Shown: one piece after another, positions 4,206-10,296 of the stretch
Numbering within the stretch: the first letter of the stretch is position 1
Layout of the letters: the number at the start of each line of letters is the position of its first letter
Assembly: GCA_028290345.1 (NCBI GenBank)
Contig: JAQGKB010000333.1
Span: 1 to 10,296, forward strand
Origin: Hyphomicrobiales bacterium
GTDB lineage: Bacteria; Pseudomonadota; Alphaproteobacteria; Rhizobiales; Devosiaceae
DNA length: 10,296 nucleotides
Direction: 5' to 3'
The notes under the pieces: model-generated
Told to the model about the DNA's origin: nothing
The model's database searches: none
Seen by the model: only the letters and a program-made list of their open reading frames with translations
Position numbers and translations under genes: made by a program

Positions 4206-6824
4206 GTGACTGTCGAACGTTATAATCCGCGCGAAATGGAACCGCACTGGCAAAAGGTGTGGGAGGAACGCCAATCCTTCGTCGTTTCCAACGACGATCC
4301 GCGCGAGCGCTACTACGTGCTCGAAATGTTCCCGTATCCGTCGGGCCGCATCCATATGGGCCATGTGCGCAATTACTCCATGGGCGACGTCGTTGCACGT
4401 TATCAGCGCGCCCGCGGCAAGAATGTGCTGCACCCCATGGGTTGGGACGCTTTCGGGCTGCCGGCGGAAAACGCCGCCATGGAGCGCAAGGTGCCGGCCA
4501 GTACCTGGACCTATCAGAACATCGCAGCGATGAAGGCGCAGCTCAAGGCCATGGGCTTTGCCCTCGATTGGTCGCGCGAAATCGCCACCTGCGATCCCAG
4601 CTACTATCGCCACCAGCAGGCGATGTTCATCGACATGCTGGAAGCCGGACTCGTGACCCGCAAGAAATCCAAGGTCAACTGGGATCCGGTCGATATGACC
4701 GTGCTCGCCAACGAGCAGGTAATCGATGGTCGCGCCTGGCGCTCCGGCGCCCTGGTCGAGCAGCGCGAGCTGACGCAGTGGTTCTTCAAGATTTCGGACT
4801 ATGCAGAAGAACTGCTGACGGCGCTCGATGGCCTCACCGGCTGGCCGGAGAAGGTGCGCACCATGCAGCGCAACTGGATCGGCAAGTCCGAGGGCCTGCG
4901 GCTGCTGTTCGAGATCGAGCCGACCGAGAAGGTCGCCAACAAGGCCATCGAGGTCTTCACCACCCGGCCCGATACCATCTTCGGCGCCTCGTTCGTCGCG
5001 CTCTCGGCCGATCATCCGCTGGCCGGCCAGCTCGCGCAGAGCGAGCCGGCGCTGGCCGAGTTTATCGCCGAATGCCATCGCATGGGCACCTCGACCGAAA
5101 TCCTTGAGAAGGCCGAAAAGCTTGGCTACGACACCGGGATTCACGTGAAACATCCGGTGCTCGAAGGCCAGAGCTTGCCGGTCTTCGTCGCCAATTTCGT
5201 GCTGATGGACTACGGCACCGGCGCAATTTTCGGCTGCCCGGCCCACGATCAGCGCGACCTTGATTTCGCCCGGCGCTACATGCTGCCGGTGATCCCGGTC
5301 GTGCTGCCGCCCGGCGCCGATCCTTCGACGTTCGACGTCACCGACGAGGCCTATACCGGCCCCGGCCACATCTACAATTCAGATTTCCTCGACGGCCTTT
5401 CCATCGAGCAGGCCAAGCTAAAGATTGCCGAGTATTTTAGCGCCCGCACCATCGACGACGGACCGCAGGGTACCATCGAAGTCAATTATCGCCTGCGCGA
5501 CTGGGGCATTTCCCGGCAGCGTTATTGGGGCTGCCCGATCCCGGTGATCCACTGCGAGGTCTGTGGCACCCTGCCCGTGCCGAAGAAGGATTTGCCGGTC
5601 AAGCTGCCCGAAGACGTAACCTTCGATCGCCCCGGCAACCCGCTCGACCACCATCCGACCTGGAAATACGTCACCTGCCCGCATTGCGGCGGCGACGCGC
5701 GGCGCGAAACCGACACTATGGACACGTTTGTTGATTCATCCTGGTACTATGCGCGTTTCACAGCACCCCAGGCTGATACACCGACTATTCCGGCCGTCGC
5801 TAACGCGTGGCTGCCGGTCGACCAGTACATCGGCGGCGTCGAGCACGCGATCCTGCACCTGCTCTACTCGCGCTTCTTCACCCGCGCGATGAAGAAGACC
5901 GGCTATTTGAACCTCGATGAGCCGTTCAAGGGCCTGTTCACGCAAGGCATGGTGACCCACGAGACCTACAAATCCGCCGCTGGCGACTGGTTGTCGCCCA
6001 CCGAGGTGCTGATCGAGGCCTCTGAAAAATCGCGCACCGGCAAGCACATGAGCAGCGGCGAGGCGATTGTCATCGGCTCGATCGAGAAGATGTCGAAATC
6101 CAAGCGCAACGTCGTTGATCCGGACGACATCGTCGCGACCTTCGGAGCCGATACGGCACGGTGGTTCATGCTCTCCGACTCCCCGCCGGAGCGCGACGTG
6201 CAGTGGACCGAGGCCGGCGTCGAGGGCGCGCACCGTTTCGTACAACGCATCTGGAAGCTGGTCGCCGAATCGGTCGAGATTGCCGAACAGTCTTCCGTCA
6301 CTGTTCAGGATAACGACGGCGAGGCTCTTGCGGTGCGTAAGGCCTACCACCGGGCCGTGCACCAGATCGCTGAGGAGATCGAAGGCCTGCGTTTCAACCG
6401 CGCGGTGGCCCAGGTCTACGAACTGACCAACGTGCTGGCAAAGTTCCAGTCGCAAGTTGCCGAAGCGCCGAGCCCTGCCCGCGTCGCCATGCTCAAGGAA
6501 GGCATGATCCGCCTCGTGCAATTGATCGCGCCGATGATGCCGCATTTGGCCGAGACCTGCTGGACCGCCCTTGGCCAGCCGGGCCTCGTTGCCGACGCCG
6601 CCTGGCCGAGTGTCGACCGGGCAATGCTGGTCGATGACGAGGTGACCATTCCCGTGCAGGTCAACGGCAAACTGCGCAGCTCGATCACCGTTGCCGCCGG
6701 CGCGCCGCGCGAAGTGGTGGAACAATTGGTCTTGTCTCTCGAGCCGGTTGCCCGCATGTTGGAGGGCAAGGCACCGAAAAAGCTCATCATTGTCCCGGAC
6801 AGGATCGTCAATGTCGTTATCTAG
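4206..6824 (+). CDS. leuS: Leucyl-tRNA synthetase
   Basis: An 872-residue class Ia aminoacyl-tRNA synthetase that charges tRNA-Leu with leucine in the cytoplasm; the length is normal for bacterial LeuRS. The ATP-site motifs are present: HMGH at 50-53 (MFPYPSGRIHMGHVRNYSMGD) and KMSKS at 628-632. The CP1 editing domain is recognised by TTRPDT at 252-257 and by YGTGAIFGCPAHDQRD. A zinc-binding module shows CEVCG and CPHCGG, and WGISRQRYWGCPIP and DTFVDSSWYY are standard. The C-terminal anticodon-binding region and small appended domain are complete, ending PVQVNGKLRSSI...KKLIIVPDRIVNVVI. The start is GTG with AAGGA 10 nt upstream; no earlier in-frame start fits. The last 14 bp overlap lptE. A parS-like sequence lies inside the gene at 5137-5152. 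Confidence 0.98.
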   Translation: MTVERYNPREMEPHWQKVWEERQSFVVSNDDPRERYYVLEMFPYPSGRIHMGHVRNYSMGDVVARYQRARGKNVLHPMGWDAFGLPAENAAMERKVPASTWTYQNIAAMKAQLKAMGFALDWSREIATCDPSYYRHQQAMFIDMLEAGLVTRKKSKVNWDPVDMTVLANEQVIDGRAWRSGALVEQRELTQWFFKISDYAEELLTALDGLTGWPEKVRTMQRNWIGKSEGLRLLFEIEPTEKVANKAIEVFTTRPDTIFGASFVALSADHPLAGQLAQSEPALAEFIAECHRMGTSTEILEKAEKLGYDTGIHVKHPVLEGQSLPVFVANFVLMDYGTGAIFGCPAHDQRDLDFARRYMLPVIPVVLPPGADPSTFDVTDEAYTGPGHIYNSDFLDGLSIEQAKLKIAEYFSARTIDDGPQGTIEVNYRLRDWGISRQRYWGCPIPVIHCEVCGTLPVPKKDLPVKLPEDVTFDRPGNPLDHHPTWKYVTCPHCGGDARRETDTMDTFVDSSWYYARFTAPQADTPTIPAVANAWLPVDQYIGGVEHAILHLLYSRFFTRAMKKTGYLNLDEPFKGLFTQGMVTHETYKSAAGDWLSPTEVLIEASEKSRTGKHMSSGEAIVIGSIEKMSKSKRNVVDPDDIVATFGADTARWFMLSDSPPERDVQWTEAGVEGAHRFVQRIWKLVAESVEIAEQSSVTVQDNDGEALAVRKAYHRAVHQIAEEIEGLRFNRAVAQVYELTNVLAKFQSQVAEAPSPARVAMLKEGMIRLVQLIAPMMPHLAETCWTALGQPGLVADAAWPSVDRAMLVDDEVTIPVQVNGKLRSSITVAAGAPREVVEQLVLSLEPVARMLEGKAPKKLIIVPDRIVNVVI
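5137..5152 (+). promoter_or_regulatory. parS: parS-like ParB-binding site inside leuS
   Basis: GGATTCACGTGAAACA matches the broad bacterial parS consensus TGTTTCACGTGAAACA at 14 of 16 positions, with an unbroken 13-base match TTCACGTGAAACA covering the CACGTG core and the whole right half. The two differences (5137 and 5139) are in the left half. It lies about 4.1 kb from parB, within the usual cluster distance of parS sites around parAB. The parB gene in this window encodes the expected reader. Binding is inferred. Confidence 0.6.
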
Positions 6825-7323
6825 CGGTCTTTTCCGTAAGGGCTTGCTCGCGCTGGCGCTCTTGCCGGCGCTTGCCGCGATCTCGGGCTGCACGCTAACT
6901 CCGGTCTATGCCGACAGGACCGTCGCCAGCGAGAAGCTGGCGCTGAACTTCGGCACGCCGCACAACCGCCTAGAGCAGGTGATCTACCAGGAACTGGAGT
7001 TGCGGCTCGGCCACGGCGGCCCCGAGGCACCCCTCGTCACCATCGGCGCCGGGGGCGGATCTTATGCCGTCGCACAATCGCAGACGGCGGATCCGGCAAA
7101 GCCCAATAGGGCAACCGTCGGGGCTTCGGTGACCGTCACCAAGGATGGCAAGGTGCTGCAGTCGTTCTCGCGCTCCGCATCGGCGGACTTCACCACCAAC
7201 AGCCAGGTTCTGGCCGACAATTCGGCGATCACCGACGCCACCGAGCGCGCGGCCAAAGCGGTGGCCGAGACCATCCGCCTTAGCTTGATCGGCCTGCTGA
7301 TGGCGCCAGAATCGGCGCAATGA
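6811..7323 (+). CDS. lptE: LPS-assembly lipoprotein LptE
   Basis: A 170-residue lipoprotein of the LptE/RlpB family, the plug and partner of the LptD translocon that inserts lipopolysaccharide into the outer membrane. The N-terminus is a lipoprotein signal peptide: basic FRK, a hydrophobic stretch LLALALLPALAA, and the lipobox ISGC with acylated C27. It continues with CTLTPVYADR, typical of alphaproteobacterial LptE. The body is poorly conserved, as is normal for the family, so the call rests on signal, size and the leuS-lptE-holA order. The ATG at 6811 overlaps the end of leuS by 14 bp and has AGGA at 6801-6804, 6 nt upstream. A longer in-frame extension to 6691 would bury the signal peptide and is rejected. 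Translation is probably coupled to leuS. Confidence 0.88.
   Translation: MSLSSGLFRKGLLALALLPALAAISGCTLTPVYADRTVASEKLALNFGTPHNRLEQVIYQELELRLGHGGPEAPLVTIGAGGGSYAVAQSQTADPAKPNRATVGASVTVTKDGKVLQSFSRSASADFTTNSQVLADNSAITDATERAAKAVAETIRLSLIGLLMAPESAQ
7303..7318 (+). other. Hairpin just upstream of the holA start
   Basis: GCGCC (7303-7307) and GGCGC (7314-7318) form a perfect 5-bp GC stem around AGAATC. It ends one base before the holA ATG, in the place where a Shine-Dalgarno sequence would be expected and is missing. It may simply be GC-rich coding sequence at the end of lptE. Confidence 0.3.
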
Positions 7324-8336
7324 CTGCCCTCAAGGCCCACGAAGTCGCGCGCTTTCTGAACAAGCCCGACCTCAAGGAGGGCATTTTCCTCGCCTACGGG
7401 CCCGACGCCGGCCTGGTGCGCGAAACCGCACAACGCCTGGTTAAACACTTTTCGGCAGGCGATCCGGGCAATGTCACCGTCCTTGATCAGGGCGAAATCG
7501 ACGCCGACCCCAGCCGCCTCGCGATGGAGGCCAAGACCACATCGCTCTTCGGCCAGAACCCTGTGATCCGGGTCCGTAACGCCTCTAAATCCCTGGTGAT
7601 GACCCTTACCGATCTGAAGGATGACCCGGGCGGAGCCGTGATCGTGCTTGAGGCCGGCAACCTTGCCCCCCGCGACGCCCTGCGTTCCCTCGTCGAAGCG
7701 GCAAGATTGGGCCGCGCCCTGCCCTGTTACGCCGATAGCGAAGAAACCTTGGCGGCGCTGATCCGGGAGACGTTTTCGAAGGCCGGCATCGCCGCCGACG
7801 GCGACGTTGTTCCGGCGCTGCGCGACATTCTGGGCAACGACCGCGAGGTGACGCGCCGCGAACTCGAAAAGCTGGTGCTCTTTGCCCAGGAAACCAAAGT
7901 TTTGACCCGCAACGACGTCTTGCTGCTCTGCGCCGACAACGCGGCCTTGGTGCTCGACGAGATTGTCGATGCCGCCGGCACCGGCCACGCTGATCGGCTG
8001 GATGACGCCCTGAACCGCGCGCTGACGGCTAACATTAATCCGCAACAATTGCTGGCGACTGCACTGAACCATTTCTCGCGGCTGCGGCAGTGGCGCACCC
8101 AGGTCGATGCCGGCCGGTCGCCGCGTGAGGTGCTGGACGCGCAACGGCCAAAGCCGCATTTTTCCCGCAGTCCGGCCCTGGAACAGCAATTACGGTTGTG
8201 GAGCGACGACGCGCTGGCAGTCGCGGGGGAACGTCTGCAGGGCGCAACCTCCGAAAGCCGCAAACGTGCAACGCTGGCCGAAGCCACGACACGCCGCACC
8301 CTGCTGGCGCTCTGCATGATGGCCGCAGAGCGCTGA
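7320..8336 (+). CDS. holA: DNA polymerase III subunit delta
   Basis: A 338-residue HolA protein, the delta subunit of the clamp-loader complex that opens the beta sliding clamp at the replication fork. The length is typical. Visible features are the N-terminal AAA+-like fold with IFLAYGPDAGLVRETAQRL (about 22-40; delta normally lacks a working Walker A motif), then TTSLFGQNPVIRVRNASKS, and the lid and collar regions with DNREVTRRELEKLVLFA and DNAALVLDEIVDAAGTGHADRLDDALNRAL. The start ATG overlaps the lptE stop (ATGA at 7320-7323), and no clear Shine-Dalgarno sequence precedes it, so translation is probably coupled to lptE. The gene ends 20 bp before the convergent parB stop. The leuS-lptE-holA order is conserved in this bacterial group. 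Confidence 0.93.
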   Translation: MTALKAHEVARFLNKPDLKEGIFLAYGPDAGLVRETAQRLVKHFSAGDPGNVTVLDQGEIDADPSRLAMEAKTTSLFGQNPVIRVRNASKSLVMTLTDLKDDPGGAVIVLEAGNLAPRDALRSLVEAARLGRALPCYADSEETLAALIRETFSKAGIAADGDVVPALRDILGNDREVTRRELEKLVLFAQETKVLTRNDVLLLCADNAALVLDEIVDAAGTGHADRLDDALNRALTANINPQQLLATALNHFSRLRQWRTQVDAGRSPREVLDAQRPKPHFSRSPALEQQLRLWSDDALAVAGERLQGATSESRKRATLAEATTRRTLLALCMMAAER

Positions 8337-8343
8337 CGCCCGG

Positions 8344-8359
8344 CGTTTCACGTGGATCA
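8344..8359 (+). promoter_or_regulatory. parS: parS-like site between holA and parB
   Basis: CGTTTCACGTGGATCA agrees with TGTTTCACGTGAAACA at 13 of 16 positions. The left half and core, GTTTCACGTG, match perfectly over 10 bases; the right half is degenerate (GGATCA instead of AAACA plus core base). The last three bases are the parB stop codon read on the plus strand. It fills most of the 20-bp gap between the convergent holA and parB stops. Sites next to parAB are common in bacteria, but occupancy of this imperfect one is inferred. Confidence 0.5.
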
Positions 8360-9226
8360 GGCGTTGTGGCCTGTCAGCTTGGCGCAGACGCCGTCCAGTT
8401 GCTCGAGCGTGCGATAGCGGATTTCAAGCTTCCCGCCGGCTTCCTGGTGCGAAACCGAAACCGCGAGGCCGAGCGCATCGGAGAGCCGCTTTTCCAGCGC
8501 GATGGTGTCCGGGTCCCTCGCTTCCTTGTCGCTGCGCCTGCGCGGCGCGGCGCCCCGCTGGCTCAACTCTTCCGCCTCGCGCACCGAAAGCCCGCTGCCG
8601 ACAATGCGGCGAGCCAAGGCCGCCGGATCGTCAGCGGTGATCAGCGTACGGGCGTGTCCCGCAGTAAGCTCGCCCCGCGCCAGCATGTCGCGCACATTGG
8701 ACGGCAGCTTCAATAGCCGCAGGGTATTGGCGACATGTGACCGGCTCTTGCCGATCACCTGCGCAAGGTGTTGCTGCGTATAGGAAAATTGCTCCATCAG
8801 CTGCCCGTAGCCCTGCGCCTCTTCGAGCGGATTGAGGTCGGCGCGCTGCACGTTCTCGATGATCGCGAGTTCCAGCGACTCCTTGTCGTCGACCTCGCGG
8901 ACGATCACCGGCACATCGTGCAGACCGGCGCGTTGCGCCGCGCGCCAGCGCCGTTCACCGGCGATGATCTCGAAGATATTTGGATCATCGCTCGGGCGCA
9001 CCAGGATCGGCTGCATCACGCCCTTTTCGCGAATTGAACTGGTCAATTCCTCAAGCTGGTCGGGATCGAAATCCCGCCGCGGGTTCTGCCGGTTGGCGAT
9101 AATGAAGTCCACCGGCAGACGCTTGACGCCATTGGATGATTCGGCGACGCGAGCGCCCTCGAGCGTCGCCATGTCCCCGATCAGCGCCGCCAGGCCCCGC
9201 CCAAGTCTTGATGGTCTATCGTTCAT
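8357..9226 (-). CDS. parB: Chromosome-partitioning protein ParB
   Basis: A 289-residue ParB/Spo0J protein, the CTP-dependent DNA clamp that loads at parS and spreads to form the segregation complex moved by ParA. The N-terminal RLGRGLAALIGD (7-18) is the conserved ParA-activating segment. The CTP-binding domain holds NPRRDFD (48-54), GERRWR at 90-95 and ENVQR at 124-128. The central helix-turn-helix contains YTQQHLAQVIGKSRSHVANTLRLLKLP, followed by the LARGELTAGHAR linker and the C-terminal dimerisation domain ending LEQLDGVCAKLTGHNA. The ATG at 9224-9226 is chosen because it begins the standard MNDRPSRLGRGL start. It has GAAGG just upstream, overlapping the parA stop, and lies 10 bp after it. 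Longer frames run into parA. It is the last gene of the rsmG-parA-parB unit. Confidence 0.97.
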   Translation of the reverse strand: MNDRPSRLGRGLAALIGDMATLEGARVAESSNGVKRLPVDFIIANRQNPRRDFDPDQLEELTSSIREKGVMQPILVRPSDDPNIFEIIAGERRWRAAQRAGLHDVPVIVREVDDKESLELAIIENVQRADLNPLEEAQGYGQLMEQFSYTQQHLAQVIGKSRSHVANTLRLLKLPSNVRDMLARGELTAGHARTLITADDPAALARRIVGSGLSVREAEELSQRGAAPRRRSDKEARDPDTIALEKRLSDALGLAVSVSHQEAGGKLEIRYRTLEQLDGVCAKLTGHNA

Positions 9227-9236
9227 CGCATCACCT

Positions 9237-10040
9237 TCATGCCGCCGCGTTGAGCCGCCGTTCACGGCGGATAACTTCTGTTGCCAATCGCAGGTAAGCT
9301 TGGCTGCCGGCACATTTCAAATCATAAAGCAGCGCCGGCTTGCCATAGGACGGGGCTTCCGACAAGCGCACATTGCGGGGGATGACGGTGTCATAGACCA
9401 GGTCACCCATTTCCTGCCGCACATCCTCCAGTACCTGTTCGGACAGGTTGTTGCGCTTGTCGAACATCGTCATCACCACGCCCTGGATCGACAGGCGCGG
9501 ATTGAGAGTCGAGCGGATTTGCTCAATGGTTTGAAGCAGTTGGCTCAAGCCTTCCAGTGCGAAGAACTCGCACTGCAGCGGCACCAGCACCGCATCGGCC
9601 GCCACCAGGGAGTTGATGGTCAGCAGATTGAGCGAAGGCGGACAGTCGATCAGCACATAGCTGACCGGCTTGTCGGAAATGGTCAATTGATCGATCTGCT
9701 TGAACGCCTCGCGCAGCCGGAAAGCCCGGTCGGCGCTCTGCGCGATGGTCAGTTCGACGCCCAGCAGGTCCATGGTCGAGGGGACGATAGCCACGTGCGG
9801 GACGCCGGTCATCACCGCAGCCTGGGCGATATTGGCCTCGCCGACCAGGAGATCATAGCTCGAAACGTCGCGGCCGGAACGAGAAATTCCAAGGCCGGTG
9901 GAGGCGTTGCCTTGCGGGTCGAGGTCGACGATAAGCACCCGCTCGCCGACAGCGGCCAGCGCTGTCGCAAGGTTGATGGCGGTGGTGGTCTTGCCAACCC
10001 CGCCCTTCTGATTGGCGAGGGTCAAAATGCGCGGAGCCAA
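9237..10040 (-). CDS. parA: Chromosome-partitioning ATPase ParA
   Basis: A 267-residue ParA/Soj ATPase of the MinD/ParA class that dimerises on ATP, binds DNA non-specifically and draws ParB-parS complexes apart during segregation. The deviant Walker A is KGGVGKTT with signature K12 and catalytic K17; the A' motif is VLIVDLDPQGNAST (D39, D41); the Walker B is YVLIDCPPSLN. The DNA-contact region PRNVRLSEAPSYGKP near the C-terminus is conserved. There is no N-terminal HTH, as expected for a chromosomal ParA. The start is TTG at 10038-10040: a strong GGAGG (10046-10050) lies 5 nt upstream, the protein begins normally with MAPRILTLANQKGG, and no in-frame ATG or GTG occurs between it and the upstream TGA. 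The start region can fold into a hairpin. Confidence 0.96.
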   Translation of the reverse strand: MAPRILTLANQKGGVGKTTTAINLATALAAVGERVLIVDLDPQGNASTGLGISRSGRDVSSYDLLVGEANIAQAAVMTGVPHVAIVPSTMDLLGVELTIAQSADRAFRLREAFKQIDQLTISDKPVSYVLIDCPPSLNLLTINSLVAADAVLVPLQCEFFALEGLSQLLQTIEQIRSTLNPRLSIQGVVMTMFDKRNNLSEQVLEDVRQEMGDLVYDTVIPRNVRLSEAPSYGKPALLYDLKCAGSQAYLRLATEVIRRERRLNAAA

Positions 10041-10050
10041 ATTGGCCTCC
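10033..10050 (-). promoter_or_regulatory. parA ribosome-binding site and TTG start inside a hairpin
   Basis: On the minus strand GGAGGCCAATTTGGCTCC contains the Shine-Dalgarno GGAGG (10046-10050), a 5-nt spacer and the TTG start (10038-10040). It folds as GGAG/CTCC plus CCA/TGG with one bulged G and a 3-nt loop, seven pairs in all. The stem covers most of the ribosome-binding site and start codon. Either translation is damped or it relies on ribosomes arriving from rsmG, whose stop lies 22 bp upstream. Confidence 0.5.
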
Positions 10051-10062
10051 AGATGTTTGCCG

Positions 10063-10296
10063 CTAACTACCTGATTTCAAGCGCAAATTCTTGAGCTCGA
10101 TAAGGACTCCCGACGCATCGGTGTCACTAGGCACTATTAGCACATCGTGATTCCAAACGGCAGCCGAATCGGCCAATTCCCCCACATGTTCGCGACCCTT
10201 GTGAAAAATCGCTCGCGTGCCGGATTTCCAGAACGGCTGAGACATGGCGCAAAGCGTATTCAGCGTGGCCAGCGCCCGCGAAGTGATGACATCAAC
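10063..10296 (-). CDS. rsmG: 16S rRNA (guanine-527-N7) methyltransferase RsmG, C-terminal part
   Basis: The last 77 residues of RsmG (GidB), the SAM-dependent enzyme that makes m7G at position 527 of 16S rRNA; the rest lies beyond the right edge. The visible part VDVITSRALATLNTL...PFW, then GTRAIFHKGRE and ELADSA, matches the end of the Rossmann methyltransferase fold in this family, with the conserved SRAL and KGRE segments. The ATG seen at 10243-10245 is internal, because the frame stays open and family-like to the end of the window. The TAG at 10063-10065 is 22 bp before the parA TTG, so rsmG, parA and parB are very likely one operon. This order (often with mnmG upstream) is conserved near the origin of many bacteria. 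Confidence 0.93.
   Translation of the reverse strand, partial: VDVITSRALATLNTLCAMSQPFWKSGTRAIFHKGREHVGELADSAAVWNHDVLIVPSDTDASGVLIELKNLRLKSGS

Noticed and set aside
4164..5369. 401-codon minus-strand open frame antisense to leuS
   Set aside because: leuS is unmistakable on the plus strand. GC-rich codon bias leaves long antisense frames, and the translation has no recognisable domain.
6691..6810. N-terminal extension of lptE inside leuS
   Set aside because: It would place 40 arginine- and tryptophan-rich residues ahead of a clear lipoprotein signal peptide; the ATG at 6811 has its own AGGA.
5736..6893. 385-codon minus-strand open frame antisense to the leuS 3' half and lptE start
   Set aside because: Shadow of leuS/lptE caused by codon bias; no domain or RBS evidence.
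7062..8189. 375-codon minus-strand open frame antisense to lptE/holA
   Set aside because: Shadow of holA; composition is biased and no family is recognised.
9786..9801. CACGTG core inside parA as a further parS site
   Set aside because: Flanking bases match parS poorly beyond the core, so it is most simply coding sequence.
8832..10094. 420-codon plus-strand open frame antisense to parB/parA
   Set aside because: parA and parB have complete motif sets on the minus strand; this frame crosses both genes and their junction without any recognisable domain.

Overview
This window is a 10.3 kb, GC-rich, densely coded piece of what looks like an alphaproteobacterial chromosome, most likely from the order Hyphomicrobiales (Rhizobiales). 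The evidence is the gene set and order: rsmG-parA-parB facing leuS-lptE-holA, followed by a YggS/PROSC gene, an OmpR-type response regulator, a small cyclic-nucleotide-binding-domain protein, xth and lolA. The palindromic intergenic repeats between xth and the cyclic-nucleotide gene also fit this order. A Devosia-like genus is possible but cannot be established from the sequence alone. rsmG-parAB usually lies close to the chromosomal replication origin.

Layout from left to right. (1) An unidentified gene tail at the left edge (stop at 80-82). (2) lolA (lipoprotein carrier) and xth (exonuclease III) on the plus strand. (3) A 408-bp convergent intergenic region (1651-2058) with three related hairpin repeat units, a C/G-rich hairpin that is also a strong G-quadruplex candidate, and an 11-bp perfect inverted repeat reaching into the next gene. 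(4) On the minus strand, read right to left: a YggS-type PLP-binding protein, an orphan OmpR/PhoB response regulator and a stand-alone cNMP-binding-domain protein. (5) A divergent promoter region (4103-4205). (6) On the plus strand, the overlapping cluster leuS-lptE-holA. (7) On the minus strand, rsmG (cut by the right edge), parA and parB, converging on holA across only 20 bp.

How the genes work together. ParA (ATPase) and ParB (CTP-dependent clamp) form the chromosome segregation system. Two sequences close to the parS consensus lie in the window: a 14/16 match inside leuS and a 13/16 match in the holA/parB gap, overlapping the parB stop codon. Both keep the CACGTG core. LolA and LptE both serve the outer membrane (lipoprotein transport and LPS insertion). 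HolA (DNA polymerase III delta), XthA and RsmG are housekeeping replication, repair and ribosome-modification functions. The response regulator and the cNMP-domain protein have no kinase or cyclase partner in view and may form a small signalling pair.

Most of the window is conventional core genome. The parts worth a second look are the two parS-like sites, the parA TTG start buried in a predicted hairpin, the intergenic repeat/G-quadruplex cluster, and the altered ligand pocket of the cNMP-domain protein. No wholly new system, mobile element, CRISPR array, tRNA or rRNA was seen.
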